Source: Acidimicrobiia bacterium
GTDB lineage: Bacteria; Actinomycetota; Acidimicrobiia; Acidimicrobiales; Bin134
Reading direction: 5' to 3'
NCBI GenBank assembly: GCA_022822905.1
Contig: JAJDYE010000026.1
Span: forward strand, 1 to 64,000
DNA length: 64,000 bases
In this document: one piece after another, positions 8,891 through 19,265 of the stretch
Layout of the letters: each line of letters starts with the position of its first letter
Position numbering within the stretch: position 1 is the stretch's first letter
The notes under the pieces: generated by a model
Told to the model about the DNA's origin: nothing
The model's database searches: none
The model's input: the letters and a program-made list of their open reading frames with translations, nothing else
Translations under genes and position numbers: made by a program

Positions 8891-9753
8891 GCTGACGCCT
8901 GGGCCGAGTAGTCGGCCACACACACCTCAGCGGGCATCTCCACGGCGCGCTTGATGTAGCCCAGCGCCACCGTGCTACCGGTGACCGCGTCCCAGGCCGC
9001 GCTGGTGATGGTGCCGATCTCAGCACCATCGGAGGAGGCGACGGAGTCGCCGGAGGCCAGCTCAGCCCGGTGGTCCAGGGTCAGCAGCCGAAGGTACCGG
9101 GGGGCGGTGCTGCCCCGGGAGTCCATGCGGGCCACCAGCTCCTGGCCGGTGAAGCACCCCTTGGTGAAGCTCACCGTGAAGGGAACCACCTCGGCCTCGG
9201 CCGGGATGGTGCGCTCGTCGATGTCCACCCCCATGCGGGGAAACCCGCACCTGATCCGATGGGCCTCCAGGGCTTCAGGGCTGATTCGGGGCACGTCGTT
9301 GGACACCGCCGGCGCGGGGCCGAGCACATCGACCCCGCCGGTGGGAACCGGGCCGACAACCTCCCCGGAAACAGCTGCCTGTTCTGCACCTGGGCCCCGC
9401 ACCGCGATGCACTGCCATTGGAGCGGGTCCAAGGTCACATCGGTACGGAGCATGAACCGTTGAAGCCGGGCGGTGACCTGCTCCAGCGGCCCGTCGGTGT
9501 CGAGGATGAACCGGTCGGCGGCCTGGCGGCTCACCCGCACCAGGGCGTCGATGCGCCCCTGGGGTTGCAGGATGAGCGACCAAGCACACTGGCCGGGGGC
9601 CAAACCGGCCACGTCTTGGCTGAGCTGGCCCTGCAAGAACGCCTCGGCATCGGGGCCGGCCACTGCCAGCACCGCCCGCTCAGTGGGGCAGGCCCCCACC
9701 GCAATGCTCAGATCAACGGGAGTGTTCACGCCAGGCCAATCATGCCATGCCAT
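8878..9753 (-). CDS. ygfZ: folate-binding protein YgfZ
   Basis: KGCFTGQELVARMDSRG signature. Confidence 0.9.
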   Translation of the reverse strand: MAWHDWPGVNTPVDLSIAVGACPTERAVLAVAGPDAEAFLQGQLSQDVAGLAPGQCAWSLILQPQGRIDALVRVSRQAADRFILDTDGPLEQVTARLQRFMLRTDVTLDPLQWQCIAVRGPGAEQAAVSGEVVGPVPTGGVDVLGPAPAVSNDVPRISPEALEAHRIRCGFPRMGVDIDERTIPAEAEVVPFTVSFTKGCFTGQELVARMDSRGSTAPRYLRLLTLDHRAELASGDSVASSDGAEIGTITSAAWDAVTGSTVALGYIKRAVEMPAEVCVADYSAQASAVPR

Positions 9754-9756
9754 TCA

Positions 9757-11265
9757 TTACAGTCGACTCCGGCTCATCCGCCGGGCTGCGGGCACGGCCA
9801 GCAGCAGGGCTCGGGCTTTGTTGCGGCACTCCAGGTCTTCCTGTTCGGGGATGCTGTCGGCCACGATGCCGGCCCCGGCCTGCACCGTGGCCCGCCCGCC
9901 TTGGATCACCATGGTGCGGATGGCGATGGCGGTGTCGATGTTCCCCGAGAAGTCCAGGTATCCCACCACACCGGCATAGGGCCCCCGCTTCACCGGCTCC
10001 AGGTCGTCGATGATCTCCATGGCCCGCACCTTGGGCGCCCCCGACACCGTGCCCGCAGGCAGAGTGGCCCGCAGCACGTCCACCGGGGTGCGGCCCGGAG
10101 CCAGATCGCCCGACACCTGCGAGGTGAGGTGCATCACATGGCTGTACCGCTCCAGGGTCATCATCTCGTCCACCGTCTCGGTGCCGAACGTCACCACCCG
10201 GCCCACATCGTTGCGGGCCAAGTCGAGCAGCATGATGTGCTCGGCGATCTCCTTGGGATGCTCGGACAGCTCGGCGGCCATCCGGCGCTCTTCGGCCTCG
10301 GTGCGGCCCCGGCGGCGGGTGCCGGCGATGGGCCGGGAGATGACCCGCCCGTTGAGCAGCTGCACCATGGGCTCGGGCGAGCACCCCACCAGCGACACTT
10401 CGGGCAGGCGCACAAAGTACATGTAGGGGCTGGGATTCACCTGGCGCAGCGAGCGATACACGTCGAATGGCTCGGCCTCCAGGTCGAAGTCGTAGCGCTG
10501 GGCCAGCACCACCTGGAATATGTCGCCAGCCAGGATGTGCTCCTTGGCCGCCTCCACCGCGTCGCAGAAGCTCTGCGAACCCATGGAGGACACCACCTCG
10601 GGCAGCTCCTCTTCTTCAACGGGGGGCTCCAGCAGCGGCTCGGCCACCGGCCGGGCCCCGTCGGCGGCCAGCTGCTCTAGGGCTGAAGCGGCGCGGTCAT
10701 AGGCGGCGTCGATCTCAGCTTTGGAAGATCCCGGAGGAACGATCACGTTCTCGATCAGGATCACCCGCTGACGCCAGTGGTCGAACACCGCCAGCTCGCC
10801 GATCACCGACAGCACCGCGTCGGGAAGCTCTTGATCGTCGACGGGAACATCGGGCAGATGCTCCACTTCTCGGACCACGTCGTAGCCCAGATAACCCACG
10901 AGACCGCCGTGCAGTGGGGGCAGCTCGTCGATCACCGGCGACTGCCACTGCAACAATATGTGCTCGATCGCGGCCAGTATCCCCTGGTCAAGCGGGGTTC
11001 CCTCGGGGAATTGCCCTGTGGCGGTCACCTGGCGGCCGCGGGCCACCAGGGTGCCCAGCGGGCGGCGGCCAATGAAAGAGAACCGGCTCCAGCGTTCGCC
11101 GTGCTCCACCGACTCCAGCAGAAAGCCGGGCTCGTCGCCCACGGTCCGCACGAAGGCGGCCACCGGGGTGGTGAGGTCGGCCACCAACTCCCGCCACACC
11201 GGCACCACCGGCCACTCGGCGGCCAGCCGGTGGAACTCTTGGCGGTCGGGGCTTATCGCGGTCAT
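9757..11265 (-). CDS. trpE: anthranilate synthase component I
   Basis: SPEPMVQL, RPIAGTRRRGRTEAEE, LDLARNDVGRV, GTVSGAPKVRAMEIIDDLE. Confidence 0.96.
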   Translation of the reverse strand: MTAISPDRQEFHRLAAEWPVVPVWRELVADLTTPVAAFVRTVGDEPGFLLESVEHGERWSRFSFIGRRPLGTLVARGRQVTATGQFPEGTPLDQGILAAIEHILLQWQSPVIDELPPLHGGLVGYLGYDVVREVEHLPDVPVDDQELPDAVLSVIGELAVFDHWRQRVILIENVIVPPGSSKAEIDAAYDRAASALEQLAADGARPVAEPLLEPPVEEEELPEVVSSMGSQSFCDAVEAAKEHILAGDIFQVVLAQRYDFDLEAEPFDVYRSLRQVNPSPYMYFVRLPEVSLVGCSPEPMVQLLNGRVISRPIAGTRRRGRTEAEERRMAAELSEHPKEIAEHIMLLDLARNDVGRVVTFGTETVDEMMTLERYSHVMHLTSQVSGDLAPGRTPVDVLRATLPAGTVSGAPKVRAMEIIDDLEPVKRGPYAGVVGYLDFSGNIDTAIAIRTMVIQGGRATVQAGAGIVADSIPEQEDLECRNKARALLLAVPAARRMSRSRL

Positions 11266-11313
11266 GCGAGCGCCCGGCTGCGGTCGGAAGTGGTCACGGT
11301 CATGCGGGACGGA

Positions 11314-11688
11314 TTACTCCGAAGGCGGCAATGGCTCGTCGAAAGAGCGGAAGAAACACGAGTACTTCCCGAGGTGGCAAGCGCCGCTGCCTTCCTGCTC
11401 CACGATGAACAGCAGGGTGTCGCCGTCGCAGTCGTAGAACGCTTCTCGCACGTATTGGCGGTCGCCGGAGGTCTCTCCCTTGCACCAGTACTCCTGGCGG
11501 GATCGGCTCCAAAACCAGGTGCGCCCGGTTTCCAACGTGCGCTCCAACGAATCCCGGTTCATCCACGCCATCATCAGCACCTGGCCCCCGTCATGGTCCT
11601 GCACGATGGCCGGAACCAGCCCGTCGCTGTTGTACGTCACATGGTCCAGCGTTCCCGGGGCAGCTTCTATTGGCGTGATTGCTGGCAT
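11314..11688 (-). CDS. hisI: phosphoribosyl-AMP cyclohydrolase
   Basis: [37 protein letters not shown]; no HisE domain. Confidence 0.95.
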   Translation of the reverse strand: MPAITPIEAAPGTLDHVTYNSDGLVPAIVQDHDGGQVLMMAWMNRDSLERTLETGRTWFWSRSRQEYWCKGETSGDRQYVREAFYDCDGDTLLFIVEQEGSGACHLGKYSCFFRSFDEPLPPSE

Positions 11689-11742
11689 AGCCCCATCGTA
11701 GGAGCAGACTCCGGCCCGGTTAGAGCCATTTGCGGGCCGGGA

Positions 11743-12099
11743 TCAGAGGTAGAGGCCGGTGCTGCCCTCGTCGAGGCGGGGGGCGGCCACCGCATGGATG
11801 TCCCGCTCCCGCAAGATGAGGTAGTCGGCGCCCCGCACCTCCACCTCGTAGCGGTCCTCGGGATTGAACAGCACTTGGTCGCCCGACTCCACGGTGCGGA
11901 CATTGGGGCCCACCGCAATGGCCTCGGCCCAGGCCAGGCGCTTGCCCACTTGGGCGGTGGCCGGGATGAGGATGCCGCCGGTGGTGCGCCGCTCTCCCTC
12001 GGGAACGTCGAGCTGCACCAAGATGCGGTCGTTGAGCATCTTGATGGGGAGTTTGTCCTCGGGCGCGACCGCACTCGCGCTCTTTGCTGCCTTGGCCAT
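11743..12099 (-). CDS. GroES-family co-chaperonin-like protein
   Basis: IKMLNDRILVQLDVPEGERRTTGGILIPATAQ...; ~15 aa N-terminal extension; no groEL adjacent. Confidence 0.8.
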   Translation of the reverse strand: MAKAAKSASAVAPEDKLPIKMLNDRILVQLDVPEGERRTTGGILIPATAQVGKRLAWAEAIAVGPNVRTVESGDQVLFNPEDRYEVEVRGADYLILRERDIHAVAAPRLDEGSTGLYL

Positions 12100-12127
12100 G
12101 GGGTGTCAACGCTACCGTGACGGGTAT

Positions 12128-12778
12128 ATGACCGACGACTTCGGGCCGACTGCCACCACATTGACCCCAACCACATTGACAACAGCCGACGGCCTCAGCC
12201 TCGAGGCGCAGTGGACGGTGCCCGACGAGCCCCGGACCAGGGTGGTGATTTGCCACCCCCATCCCCAGTACGGGGGCAACATGCACTCGCTGGTGGTCTC
12301 CACCCTGTTCACCCATCTGGTGGGCACCGGATGCGCGGTGCTGAGGTTCAACTTCCGGGGGGTGGGGGGCTCGGAGGGCGAACACGACTTCGGTGAGGGG
12401 GAGCAACTCGACGTGCGGGCCGCGGTCGAGGCCATGGCCGCGGCCGGCGACGGCCAGTGCCCCCTGGTGCTGGCCGGATGGTCGTTCGGCGCCGACATGG
12501 CGCTGACCTGCGACGCCCCGGAGCTGGCGGGCTGGTTTCTGGTGGCCCCGCCGCTGCGGGTGGTCAACGCCGACCGCTTCAAGACCGCGGCCGACCCCCG
12601 GCCCAAGTGGCTGGCCGTGCCCGAGCGAGACCAGTTCAACCCTCCCGATCAGGCCCGCTCCACAGTTGCCGACTGGACCAATGCCGAGATCCACCCCATC
12701 GGCGGCGCCGACCACTTCCTCGTCGGCCGCACCGACCGGCTCAACACCCTGATTGACCAGTTTCTGGCCAGCCTCTAG
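12128..12778 (+). CDS. alpha/beta hydrolase
   Basis: ICHPHPQYGGNMHS, RFNFRGVGGSEGEHDFGEGE, LAGWSFGADMAL; ATG at 12128. Confidence 0.88.
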   Translation: MTDDFGPTATTLTPTTLTTADGLSLEAQWTVPDEPRTRVVICHPHPQYGGNMHSLVVSTLFTHLVGTGCAVLRFNFRGVGGSEGEHDFGEGEQLDVRAAVEAMAAAGDGQCPLVLAGWSFGADMALTCDAPELAGWFLVAPPLRVVNADRFKTAADPRPKWLAVPERDQFNPPDQARSTVADWTNAEIHPIGGADHFLVGRTDRLNTLIDQFLASL

Positions 12779-12796
12779 TCCCGAGCCGGCTGCCGA

Positions 12797-13591
12797 TCAG
12801 GCGTCAGCGGGGCGGATGGGAATACCGGCGGCGGCCATGTGAAGCTTGGCCTCGGCCACGGTGTGCTCGCCGAAGTGGAAGATGGACGCGGCCAGCACGG
12901 CGTCGGCCTTGCCCTCGATCACGCCCTCCACCAGATGATCCAGTGTGCCCACTCCCCCGCTGGCGATCACCGGGACGTTGGTCACCTCTACCACCGCCCG
13001 GGTTAGCTCCAGGTCGAAGCCGTCGCGGGTTCCGTCGCGGTCCATGGAGGTGAGCAGGATCTCCCCCGCGCCGAACTCGGTCACCTTGATGGCGTACTCG
13101 ATGGCATCGATCCCGGTGGGGGTTCGGCCCCCATGGGTGAACACCTCGAACGGGAAGGCGCCGCCGTGGGTGCGGCGGGCGTCGATGGAGGCGACCGCGC
13201 ACTGACTGCCGAACTCGTCGGCGATCTCGGCCACCAGCTCGGGGCGGTTGACCGCGGCGGTGTTCACCGACACCTTGTCGGCGCCAGCCCTTAGCAGGAG
13301 GCGGGCGTCGTCGACGGTGCGGATTCCCCCGCCGATGGTGAACGGTATGAACACTTCCTCGGCGGTGCGGTGTACCAGCTCCACGGTGGTCTCCCGCCGG
13401 TCCGATGATGCAGTGATGTCGAGAAACACCACTTCGTCCGCCCCCTGCTGGTCGTAACCGGCAGCCAACTCCACCGGGTCGCCGGCGTCGGTCAGATCTA
13501 CGAAGTTGACCCCCTTCACCACCCGCCCAGCGTCCACGTCCAGGCAGGGAATGATCCGGGCGTTGCTGGGCACGGTTGCGGTGGTGCTCAC
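12797..13591 (-). CDS. hisF: imidazole glycerol phosphate synthase subunit HisF
   Basis: [36 protein letters not shown]. Confidence 0.97.
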   Translation of the reverse strand: MSTTATVPSNARIIPCLDVDAGRVVKGVNFVDLTDAGDPVELAAGYDQQGADEVVFLDITASSDRRETTVELVHRTAEEVFIPFTIGGGIRTVDDARLLLRAGADKVSVNTAAVNRPELVAEIADEFGSQCAVASIDARRTHGGAFPFEVFTHGGRTPTGIDAIEYAIKVTEFGAGEILLTSMDRDGTRDGFDLELTRAVVEVTNVPVIASGGVGTLDHLVEGVIEGKADAVLAASIFHFGEHTVAEAKLHMAAAGIPIRPADA

Positions 13592-14313
13592 GGCCGCAAA
13601 GTCTCCACAGCCTGCTCCACGGTGAAGCAGCCCTCATACAGCGCCCGACCCACGATCACCCCCGACAGCCGCCGATGGGAGTCGCCAATGGCGGACAAGG
13701 CGGTCAGGTCGTCCAGCGATGCCACCCCGCCGGAGGCGATAACCGACAGTCCGGTAGCGGCCAGCACCGTGGCGAGACCGTCGATGTCGGGCCCGGCCAG
13801 CGTTCCATCCCGGCTGATCTCGGTGGCCACCACCGCCTCGGCCCCTGACGACTCGAAGCGGGCTGCCAGCTCCAGCAAGTCCCCGCCGCCGCCCTGCTCC
13901 CAACCGTGGGTGGCCACATCCCGGCCTCGGGCGTCCAACCCCACGGCCACCGGCTGGCGGGCGGCCACTTGCTCTACCAGCTCGGGGTTCTCCACCGCGG
14001 CGGTGCCGATCACCACTCGGGCCGCGCCCACGTCGGCCAGCGCGGCGGCGGCGTCCAGGGTGCGGACCCCACCGCTGGTCTGCACCGGCACGTCCACCGC
14101 GCCGGCAATGGCGGCGATCACCGGCAGGTTCACCTGCTCCCCGCTACGGGCCGCGTCCAAATCCACCACATGCAGCCACGAGGCCCCGGCGTCGGCAAAC
14201 TGCTTGGCCTGGCTCACTGGGTCGTCGTTGTACACGGTCTCGGCGTCGTACGACCCCTGGTAGAGCCGCACACAGCGCCCACCCCGCAGGTCAATAGCCG
14301 GAAAGAGCTGCAT
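13588..14313 (-). CDS. hisA: phosphoribosylformimino-AICAR-P isomerase
   Basis: [31 protein letters not shown]. Confidence 0.95.
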   Translation of the reverse strand: MQLFPAIDLRGGRCVRLYQGSYDAETVYNDDPVSQAKQFADAGASWLHVVDLDAARSGEQVNLPVIAAIAGAVDVPVQTSGGVRTLDAAAALADVGAARVVIGTAAVENPELVEQVAARQPVAVGLDARGRDVATHGWEQGGGGDLLELAARFESSGAEAVVATEISRDGTLAGPDIDGLATVLAATGLSVIASGGVASLDDLTALSAIGDSHRRLSGVIVGRALYEGCFTVEQAVETLRP

Positions 14314-14314
14314 C

Positions 14315-14941
14315 TCAGGCCACCGCCGCCGCGACTCGGGCCTGGTTCACGAAGTTCTCCAACAGCCGCAATCCAGGACGGGCCGATTTCTCGGGGTGGA
14401 ACTGGGTGGCCCACACGTTGCCGTCGCCCACCACCGCGGCTACCGGCCCGCCGTAGTCGCACACCGCGACCACGTTGTTGGCCATCGGCGCGGCATAGGA
14501 GTGCACGAAGTACAGCCAGGAGTCGTCCAGCCCTTCCAGCAGGGGGCTGCGAGTTCGCACCTCCAGGCGGTTCCACTGCATTTGGGGTCGCTTCACGTTC
14601 CCGGGCAGCAGTTGCACGGTGCCGGGCAGAATGCCCAGCCCGTCCACGCCCGGCGCTTCCTCGGAGCCCTCGTAGAGAAGCTGCAAGCCGATGCAGATGC
14701 CCAGAAACGGCCGGCCATCGGCCGCCGCCGTCCGGGCCTGCTCGTCGAGTCCGGTGTCGCGCAGCGCGGCCATGCAGGGTCCGAACGCCCCCACGCCGGG
14801 CAGCACTACCCCGGCCGCGTCAGCGATCAGCCCGGGATCCGCGGTCAGCCGGGCGTCGGCCCCCATGCGCTCCAGGCTCTTCTGGGCCGAGCGGAGGTTG
14901 CCGATGCCGTAGTCCAATACCGCGATGAGCGGCCTGGTCAC
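14315..14941 (-). CDS. hisH: imidazole glycerol phosphate synthase subunit HisH
   Basis: VLDYGIGNLRSAQKSLERMG, PFLGICIGLQLLYEGSEE, GVQFHPEKS-like tail. Confidence 0.95.
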   Translation of the reverse strand: MTRPLIAVLDYGIGNLRSAQKSLERMGADARLTADPGLIADAAGVVLPGVGAFGPCMAALRDTGLDEQARTAAADGRPFLGICIGLQLLYEGSEEAPGVDGLGILPGTVQLLPGNVKRPQMQWNRLEVRTRSPLLEGLDDSWLYFVHSYAAPMANNVVAVCDYGGPVAAVVGDGNVWATQFHPEKSARPGLRLLENFVNQARVAAAVA

Positions 14942-14954
14942 CGAACTCCTCTGC

Positions 14955-15554
14955 TCACAGAACCCCTTTGGTGGAGGGGATACCGGTGCCCTCCACCCGC
15001 ACTGCGTCGCGCAGCGCCCGGGCCACAGCCTTGAAGCTGGCCTCGATGATGTGGTGGGTGTTTTTCCCCCGCACCATGGTGATGTGAAGGGTCAAGGCCG
15101 CCGAGGTGGCGAATGCCCGCCAGAACTCCTCGCAGAGCTGGGGGTCGAACGGAGGGTCGCCCAGGATCTTCTGGCCCGGAGGGCTCACGTCGTAGTGCAG
15201 GAACGGGCGGCCCGACAGGTCGACCACGGCCTCCACCAAAGCCTCGTCCAGCGGCACCGCGATTGACGCGAACCGGCGAACCCCGGCCTTGTCGCCCAGC
15301 GCCTCGGCAAAGCACGATCCCAGCAGGATGCCCACGTCTTCCACCGTGTGGTGGGCGTCGATCTCCAAGTCGCCGGAGGCGTCCACCCGCAACTCGAAGC
15401 CGCCGTGGCGGCCGAGCTGGCTCAGCATGTGGTCGAAGAACGGCAAGCCAGTGGTTGCGGTGCCCTGGCCACTGCCGTCGATGTCGATGGCGATGTCGAT
15501 GCTGGTCTCGGCGGTGCTCCGAGAGGCAGAGGCGGTTCGAGATGAGATTGTCAT
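14955..15554 (-). CDS. hisB: imidazoleglycerol-phosphate dehydratase
   Basis: GLPFFDHMLSQLGRHGGF, DAHHTVEDVGI, KNTHHIIEASFKA; start trimmed to MTISSRT. Confidence 0.95.
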   Translation of the reverse strand: MTISSRTASASRSTAETSIDIAIDIDGSGQGTATTGLPFFDHMLSQLGRHGGFELRVDASGDLEIDAHHTVEDVGILLGSCFAEALGDKAGVRRFASIAVPLDEALVEAVVDLSGRPFLHYDVSPPGQKILGDPPFDPQLCEEFWRAFATSAALTLHITMVRGKNTHHIIEASFKAVARALRDAVRVEGTGIPSTKGVL

Positions 15555-16630
15555 GTCAGCACCTCGCTGAGAGCAGACAGAAACGCGTCGTTTTCGGCCG
15601 GGGATCCCACGGTAACCCGCAGGCAGCCCGATAGCCGGGGCCAAGAAGAACAGTTTCTCACGAGCACCGACCGATCCACGAGACCCTGCCAAACGGCGTC
15701 GCCGTCGCCAGAGTCGGGACGCATCAAGATGAAGTTGGCGCCCGATGCCCAGTGGCGAACCGGTAGCTGGTCGAGCCCGGCGGCGATTCGCTCCCGCTCG
15801 GTTACCAGCATGCCCACCCGCTCGTTCATCTCGTCCTCGTAGTCGAGGGCCAGTCGTCCGGCGATCTGCTTCATGGTGTCCAGGTGATAGGGCAACGCCG
15901 ATTTCTCCAGTTCGGCCACCACCCAGGATGGGGCCACCAGATAGCCAAGCCGGGCTGCGGCCATCGACCATGTCTTGGAATAGGTGCGGGCCACCGCCAG
16001 CGGGCGGCTCTCATCCACCAGGTCTACCGCGGTGTGGGGGTCGAACTGGCCGTAGGCCTCGTCCATCAGCAACAGCCCGGGCAGCGCCGACACGTCGGCC
16101 AGCAACCTCTCCACCAACTCCGGGGGCTCCACCATGCCGGTGGGATTGTTGGGCGAGCACAGGAAGGTGACGGCCGGTCGGTGCTCGGCCACCATGGCTG
16201 AGGCGTAATCGGCGTCCAGGGAGAAATCCTCATCCCGCTCGCCGGTGACCACCTCGGTGGCCGCCAGTCGGGAGATGTGGGAGTGAAGCGCATAGGTGGG
16301 CTCGAAGGTGAGCGCGGCCCGGCCCGGTCCCCCGAACGCCAGCATCAGGCACTGGAGCACCTCGTTGGAGCCGTTGGCGGCAAACACCTGCTCGGGCGCG
16401 ACCCCCTCGTGCTTGGCCAACGCGGCCCGGAGCTCGTGGGCCCCCCTGTCCGGATAGCGGTGCCAATCGATGTCGGCCTGGGCGGCCCGCAGAGCCTCAG
16501 CCCACCCTTCGGGAGGCGGAACCGGCGACTCATTGGTGTTGAGCCGCACGGCCACATCGAGCTGCGGCGAGTGGTAGCCCGACATCATGGCCAGGTTCTC
16601 TCGCACCGCCAGGCGGTCGGGGCTACTCAT
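15551..16630 (-). CDS. hisC: histidinol-phosphate aminotransferase
   Basis: VRLNTNESPVPPP, CSPNNPTGMVEPP, RTYSKTWSMAAARLGY; start trimmed to MSSPDRL. Confidence 0.94.
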   Translation of the reverse strand: MSSPDRLAVRENLAMMSGYHSPQLDVAVRLNTNESPVPPPEGWAEALRAAQADIDWHRYPDRGAHELRAALAKHEGVAPEQVFAANGSNEVLQCLMLAFGGPGRAALTFEPTYALHSHISRLAATEVVTGERDEDFSLDADYASAMVAEHRPAVTFLCSPNNPTGMVEPPELVERLLADVSALPGLLLMDEAYGQFDPHTAVDLVDESRPLAVARTYSKTWSMAAARLGYLVAPSWVVAELEKSALPYHLDTMKQIAGRLALDYEDEMNERVGMLVTERERIAAGLDQLPVRHWASGANFILMRPDSGDGDAVWQGLVDRSVLVRNCSSWPRLSGCLRVTVGSPAENDAFLSALSEVLT

Positions 16631-17933
16631 TTTCAGTTCCTTTCTGAACTTTGCTATCGATGCCGCGAAGGCGGACCGACTGGGCATGGGCGTCCAGCCC
16701 TTCAGCGTCGGCAATGGCCGCCACATGGGGACCGACCGCGGCCAATCCCTCAGCGTCCACGGAAATCTCGTGCATGGGCTTGGTGAAGTCCCTCACGCTG
16801 AGGGCACCGGCGAAGCGCGCAGTTCCGTTGGTGGGCAGCACATGGGAGGGACCGGCCACATAGTCGCCGATGGATGCCGGGGCCAGCGGGCCTCGGAAGA
16901 TTGCCCCGGCGTTGCGGACCCGGCTGATCACTGCTTCGGGAGCATCGGTCATCACCTGCAAGTGCTCTGGGGAGATGAAGTTGACCACTTCGGCGGCGGC
17001 CTCAGGGCCGTCTACCAGCACGGTGTGGCCGCTGCGGTGGAACGTTGATGCGATGTCATCCCGGCGTGCGGCATCTGACAGCAATTGGGCCACCGCGAAT
17101 TCCACCGCGTCAGCCGCCTCCGCGTCCCAAGCGATGAGCCATGCCAAGCCGTCGGGACCGTGCTCTGCCTGCACGATGAGGTCGATGGCGGCGAATTCTG
17201 CCGGGGCTGAGCCGTCGGCCACCACCACAACCTCCGACGGCCCGGCAAATGCAGCGGGGACGCCAACGGCTCCGGCCACCAGCTGCTTGGCAATGGCCAC
17301 ATAGACGTTCCCCGGCCCCACAATCACGTCCACCGCGCCCACCGACTCGGTGCCATAAGCCATAGCGGCAATGGCCTGGGCCCCACCCACCGCGTACACC
17401 TCGTCTACCCCGGCAATGGCAGCCGCGGCCAGAGTCACATCGGCCACGCAGCCGTTGGAGTCGGGGGGAACGCACAACACCACCTGGTCCGCCCCGGCCT
17501 CCCGCGCTGGAATCGCCGTCATCAACACAGTGGACGGATAGGCCGCCCGACCGCCGGGTACATAACAGCCGGCCCGGTTTACCGGCTGGTCCCAGCTTCG
17601 GATGGTGATGCCCGGGCGGTTGTGGGTTTGCTCCGGTAAGACCTGGCCTCGGTGGAACTCGGCGATGGATTCGGCCGCTGCCTCCAAGGCCTCCCGCAGC
17701 GAGACCTTGATGCGACTTCGGGCGAGGGACAGCTCAGAGGGAGTAACCCGCCAACTTGAGGACACAACACCGTCGAATTGCTCGGTGTAGCGGGCAAGCG
17801 CGTCGTCACCCTCAGCCCGCACCGCGTCGATGATCTCACGGACCGCGGCCACCGAGCCCTCAGAAACGGGCTCAGGCCGGGGCAGGCGGCCAGCAATGTC
17901 GGCCACACCCCGCAGATCCACTCGGCTCAGCAC
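16623..17933 (-). CDS. hisD: histidinol dehydrogenase
   Basis: YVPGGRAAYPSTVLMTAIPAREAG, VGPGNVYVAIAKQLV, AEHGPDG; likely GTG start at 17933. Confidence 0.94.
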   Translation of the reverse strand: MLSRVDLRGVADIAGRLPRPEPVSEGSVAAVREIIDAVRAEGDDALARYTEQFDGVVSSSWRVTPSELSLARSRIKVSLREALEAAAESIAEFHRGQVLPEQTHNRPGITIRSWDQPVNRAGCYVPGGRAAYPSTVLMTAIPAREAGADQVVLCVPPDSNGCVADVTLAAAAIAGVDEVYAVGGAQAIAAMAYGTESVGAVDVIVGPGNVYVAIAKQLVAGAVGVPAAFAGPSEVVVVADGSAPAEFAAIDLIVQAEHGPDGLAWLIAWDAEAADAVEFAVAQLLSDAARRDDIASTFHRSGHTVLVDGPEAAAEVVNFISPEHLQVMTDAPEAVISRVRNAGAIFRGPLAPASIGDYVAGPSHVLPTNGTARFAGALSVRDFTKPMHEISVDAEGLAAVGPHVAAIADAEGLDAHAQSVRLRGIDSKVQKGTENE

Positions 17934-18028
17934 GACCCCCAAAACTACAGGCCGATATGTCCGAACCACGAAGGGTTTGCCCGGTCCTCAAAGAAACCCA
18001 CCGACTGATTATGCGGTAGAACCTCATT

Positions 18029-18232
18029 GTGAGCGACAAGTCTTTGGCGGCGGATGGGGCGGAGCTCAGTTCGCTGAGCAGTGTGATCCGGGATCTGGTG
18101 GAGCGGGTGACAGAAGTGGCCCGGCGCTATGAGGGAACCGATCGAGAAGACGTATCGTTCGAGCTGTACGAGGTGGAACGAGGCTTGCGGGGTGCTACCC
18201 GCCGTCTCGACCGGCTCACTCGAAGTCTGTAA
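18029..18232 (+). CDS. small hypothetical protein (67 aa)
   Basis: GTG-started ORF MSDKSLAADGAELSSLSSVIRDLVERVTEVARRYEGTDREDVSFELYEVERGLRGATRRLDRLTRSL, divergent from hisD. Confidence 0.65.
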   Translation: MSDKSLAADGAELSSLSSVIRDLVERVTEVARRYEGTDREDVSFELYEVERGLRGATRRLDRLTRSL

Positions 18233-18268
18233 ATCTACCTGTACCCATCGAGCTCACCGGGAGAAGAA

Positions 18269-19246
18269 ATGTTCAATCTGCGCTTTGATCTGCGGACCCC
18301 TCCGTTCACCGAGGTCACCCACGGCGATCAGTACCGCGCCATGTTGGAGATGGTGAAATGGGCCGACACCCGGGGGTTCGCAGGGGCCATCACCAGCGAG
18401 CACCACGGCACCGAGGACGGCTTCATGTCGGCGCCGCTGGCCATCTCCGCTGCCATCCTGGGCGCCACCGACAACCTGATGTGCACGCTGTCGGCCCTGT
18501 TGGTGCCCTACCACGATCCGCTGCGGCTGGCCGAGGACATCGCCACCATCGATCTGATGGCGCCGGGCCGCTTCATCACCATCGCCGGGCTGGGCTACCG
18601 GGAGTTCGAGTTCGAGATGTTCGGCAAAGACCGCACCCGCCGGGGGCGCGACACCGAGGAAGCCATCAAGGTCATGCAGCAGGCCTGGACCGGGGAGCCG
18701 TTCGAGTACGAGGGGCGAACCGTGTGGGTAACCCCCAAGCCGGTGACCCAGCCCCACCCCATCGTCATGGTGGGCGGCTCGGTGCCGGCATCGGCCAAGC
18801 GGGCCGCCCGGCTGCGGCTGCCCTACATGCCGCCCATCGGCGACCAAGAACTGGTGGACCTGTACTACGCCGAAGCCGCCGAGATCGGATTCGAAGGGGC
18901 GTTCGCCATGGCCCCCGACGGCCCGGGGCTGGTGCTGGTAACCGAGGATCCCGACGCGCTGTGGGCCGAGATCGGCTCCAACATGCTGTACGACGCGGCG
19001 GCCTACGCCAGCTGGCAGTACCCCGACCAGCGCTCGGGCTGGCATGTGGAGGCCGAGGACATCGCCGGCCTCAAGGCCTCCGGCCAATTCGAGGTGCTCA
19101 CTCCCGATCAGTGCGTCGAGCTGGTGCGCACCAAGGGCGCGGCCACCCTCCACCCGCTGTGCGGCGGCATCGATCCCGCCATCGGCTGGGATACGCTGGA
19201 GCTGGTGGCCAACAAGGTCATGCCCGCCCTCGCCGAGGGCTCATAA
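18269..19246 (+). CDS. LLM-class flavin-dependent oxidoreductase
   Basis: Luciferase-like fold motifs ITSEHHGTEDGF, PGRFITIAGLGYREFEFEMFG, PHPIVMVGGSVPASAKRAARL. Confidence 0.88.
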   Translation: MFNLRFDLRTPPFTEVTHGDQYRAMLEMVKWADTRGFAGAITSEHHGTEDGFMSAPLAISAAILGATDNLMCTLSALLVPYHDPLRLAEDIATIDLMAPGRFITIAGLGYREFEFEMFGKDRTRRGRDTEEAIKVMQQAWTGEPFEYEGRTVWVTPKPVTQPHPIVMVGGSVPASAKRAARLRLPYMPPIGDQELVDLYYAEAAEIGFEGAFAMAPDGPGLVLVTEDPDALWAEIGSNMLYDAAAYASWQYPDQRSGWHVEAEDIAGLKASGQFEVLTPDQCVELVRTKGAATLHPLCGGIDPAIGWDTLELVANKVMPALAEGS

Positions 19247-19265
19247 CCCCGCCGACAAAGCGGTG

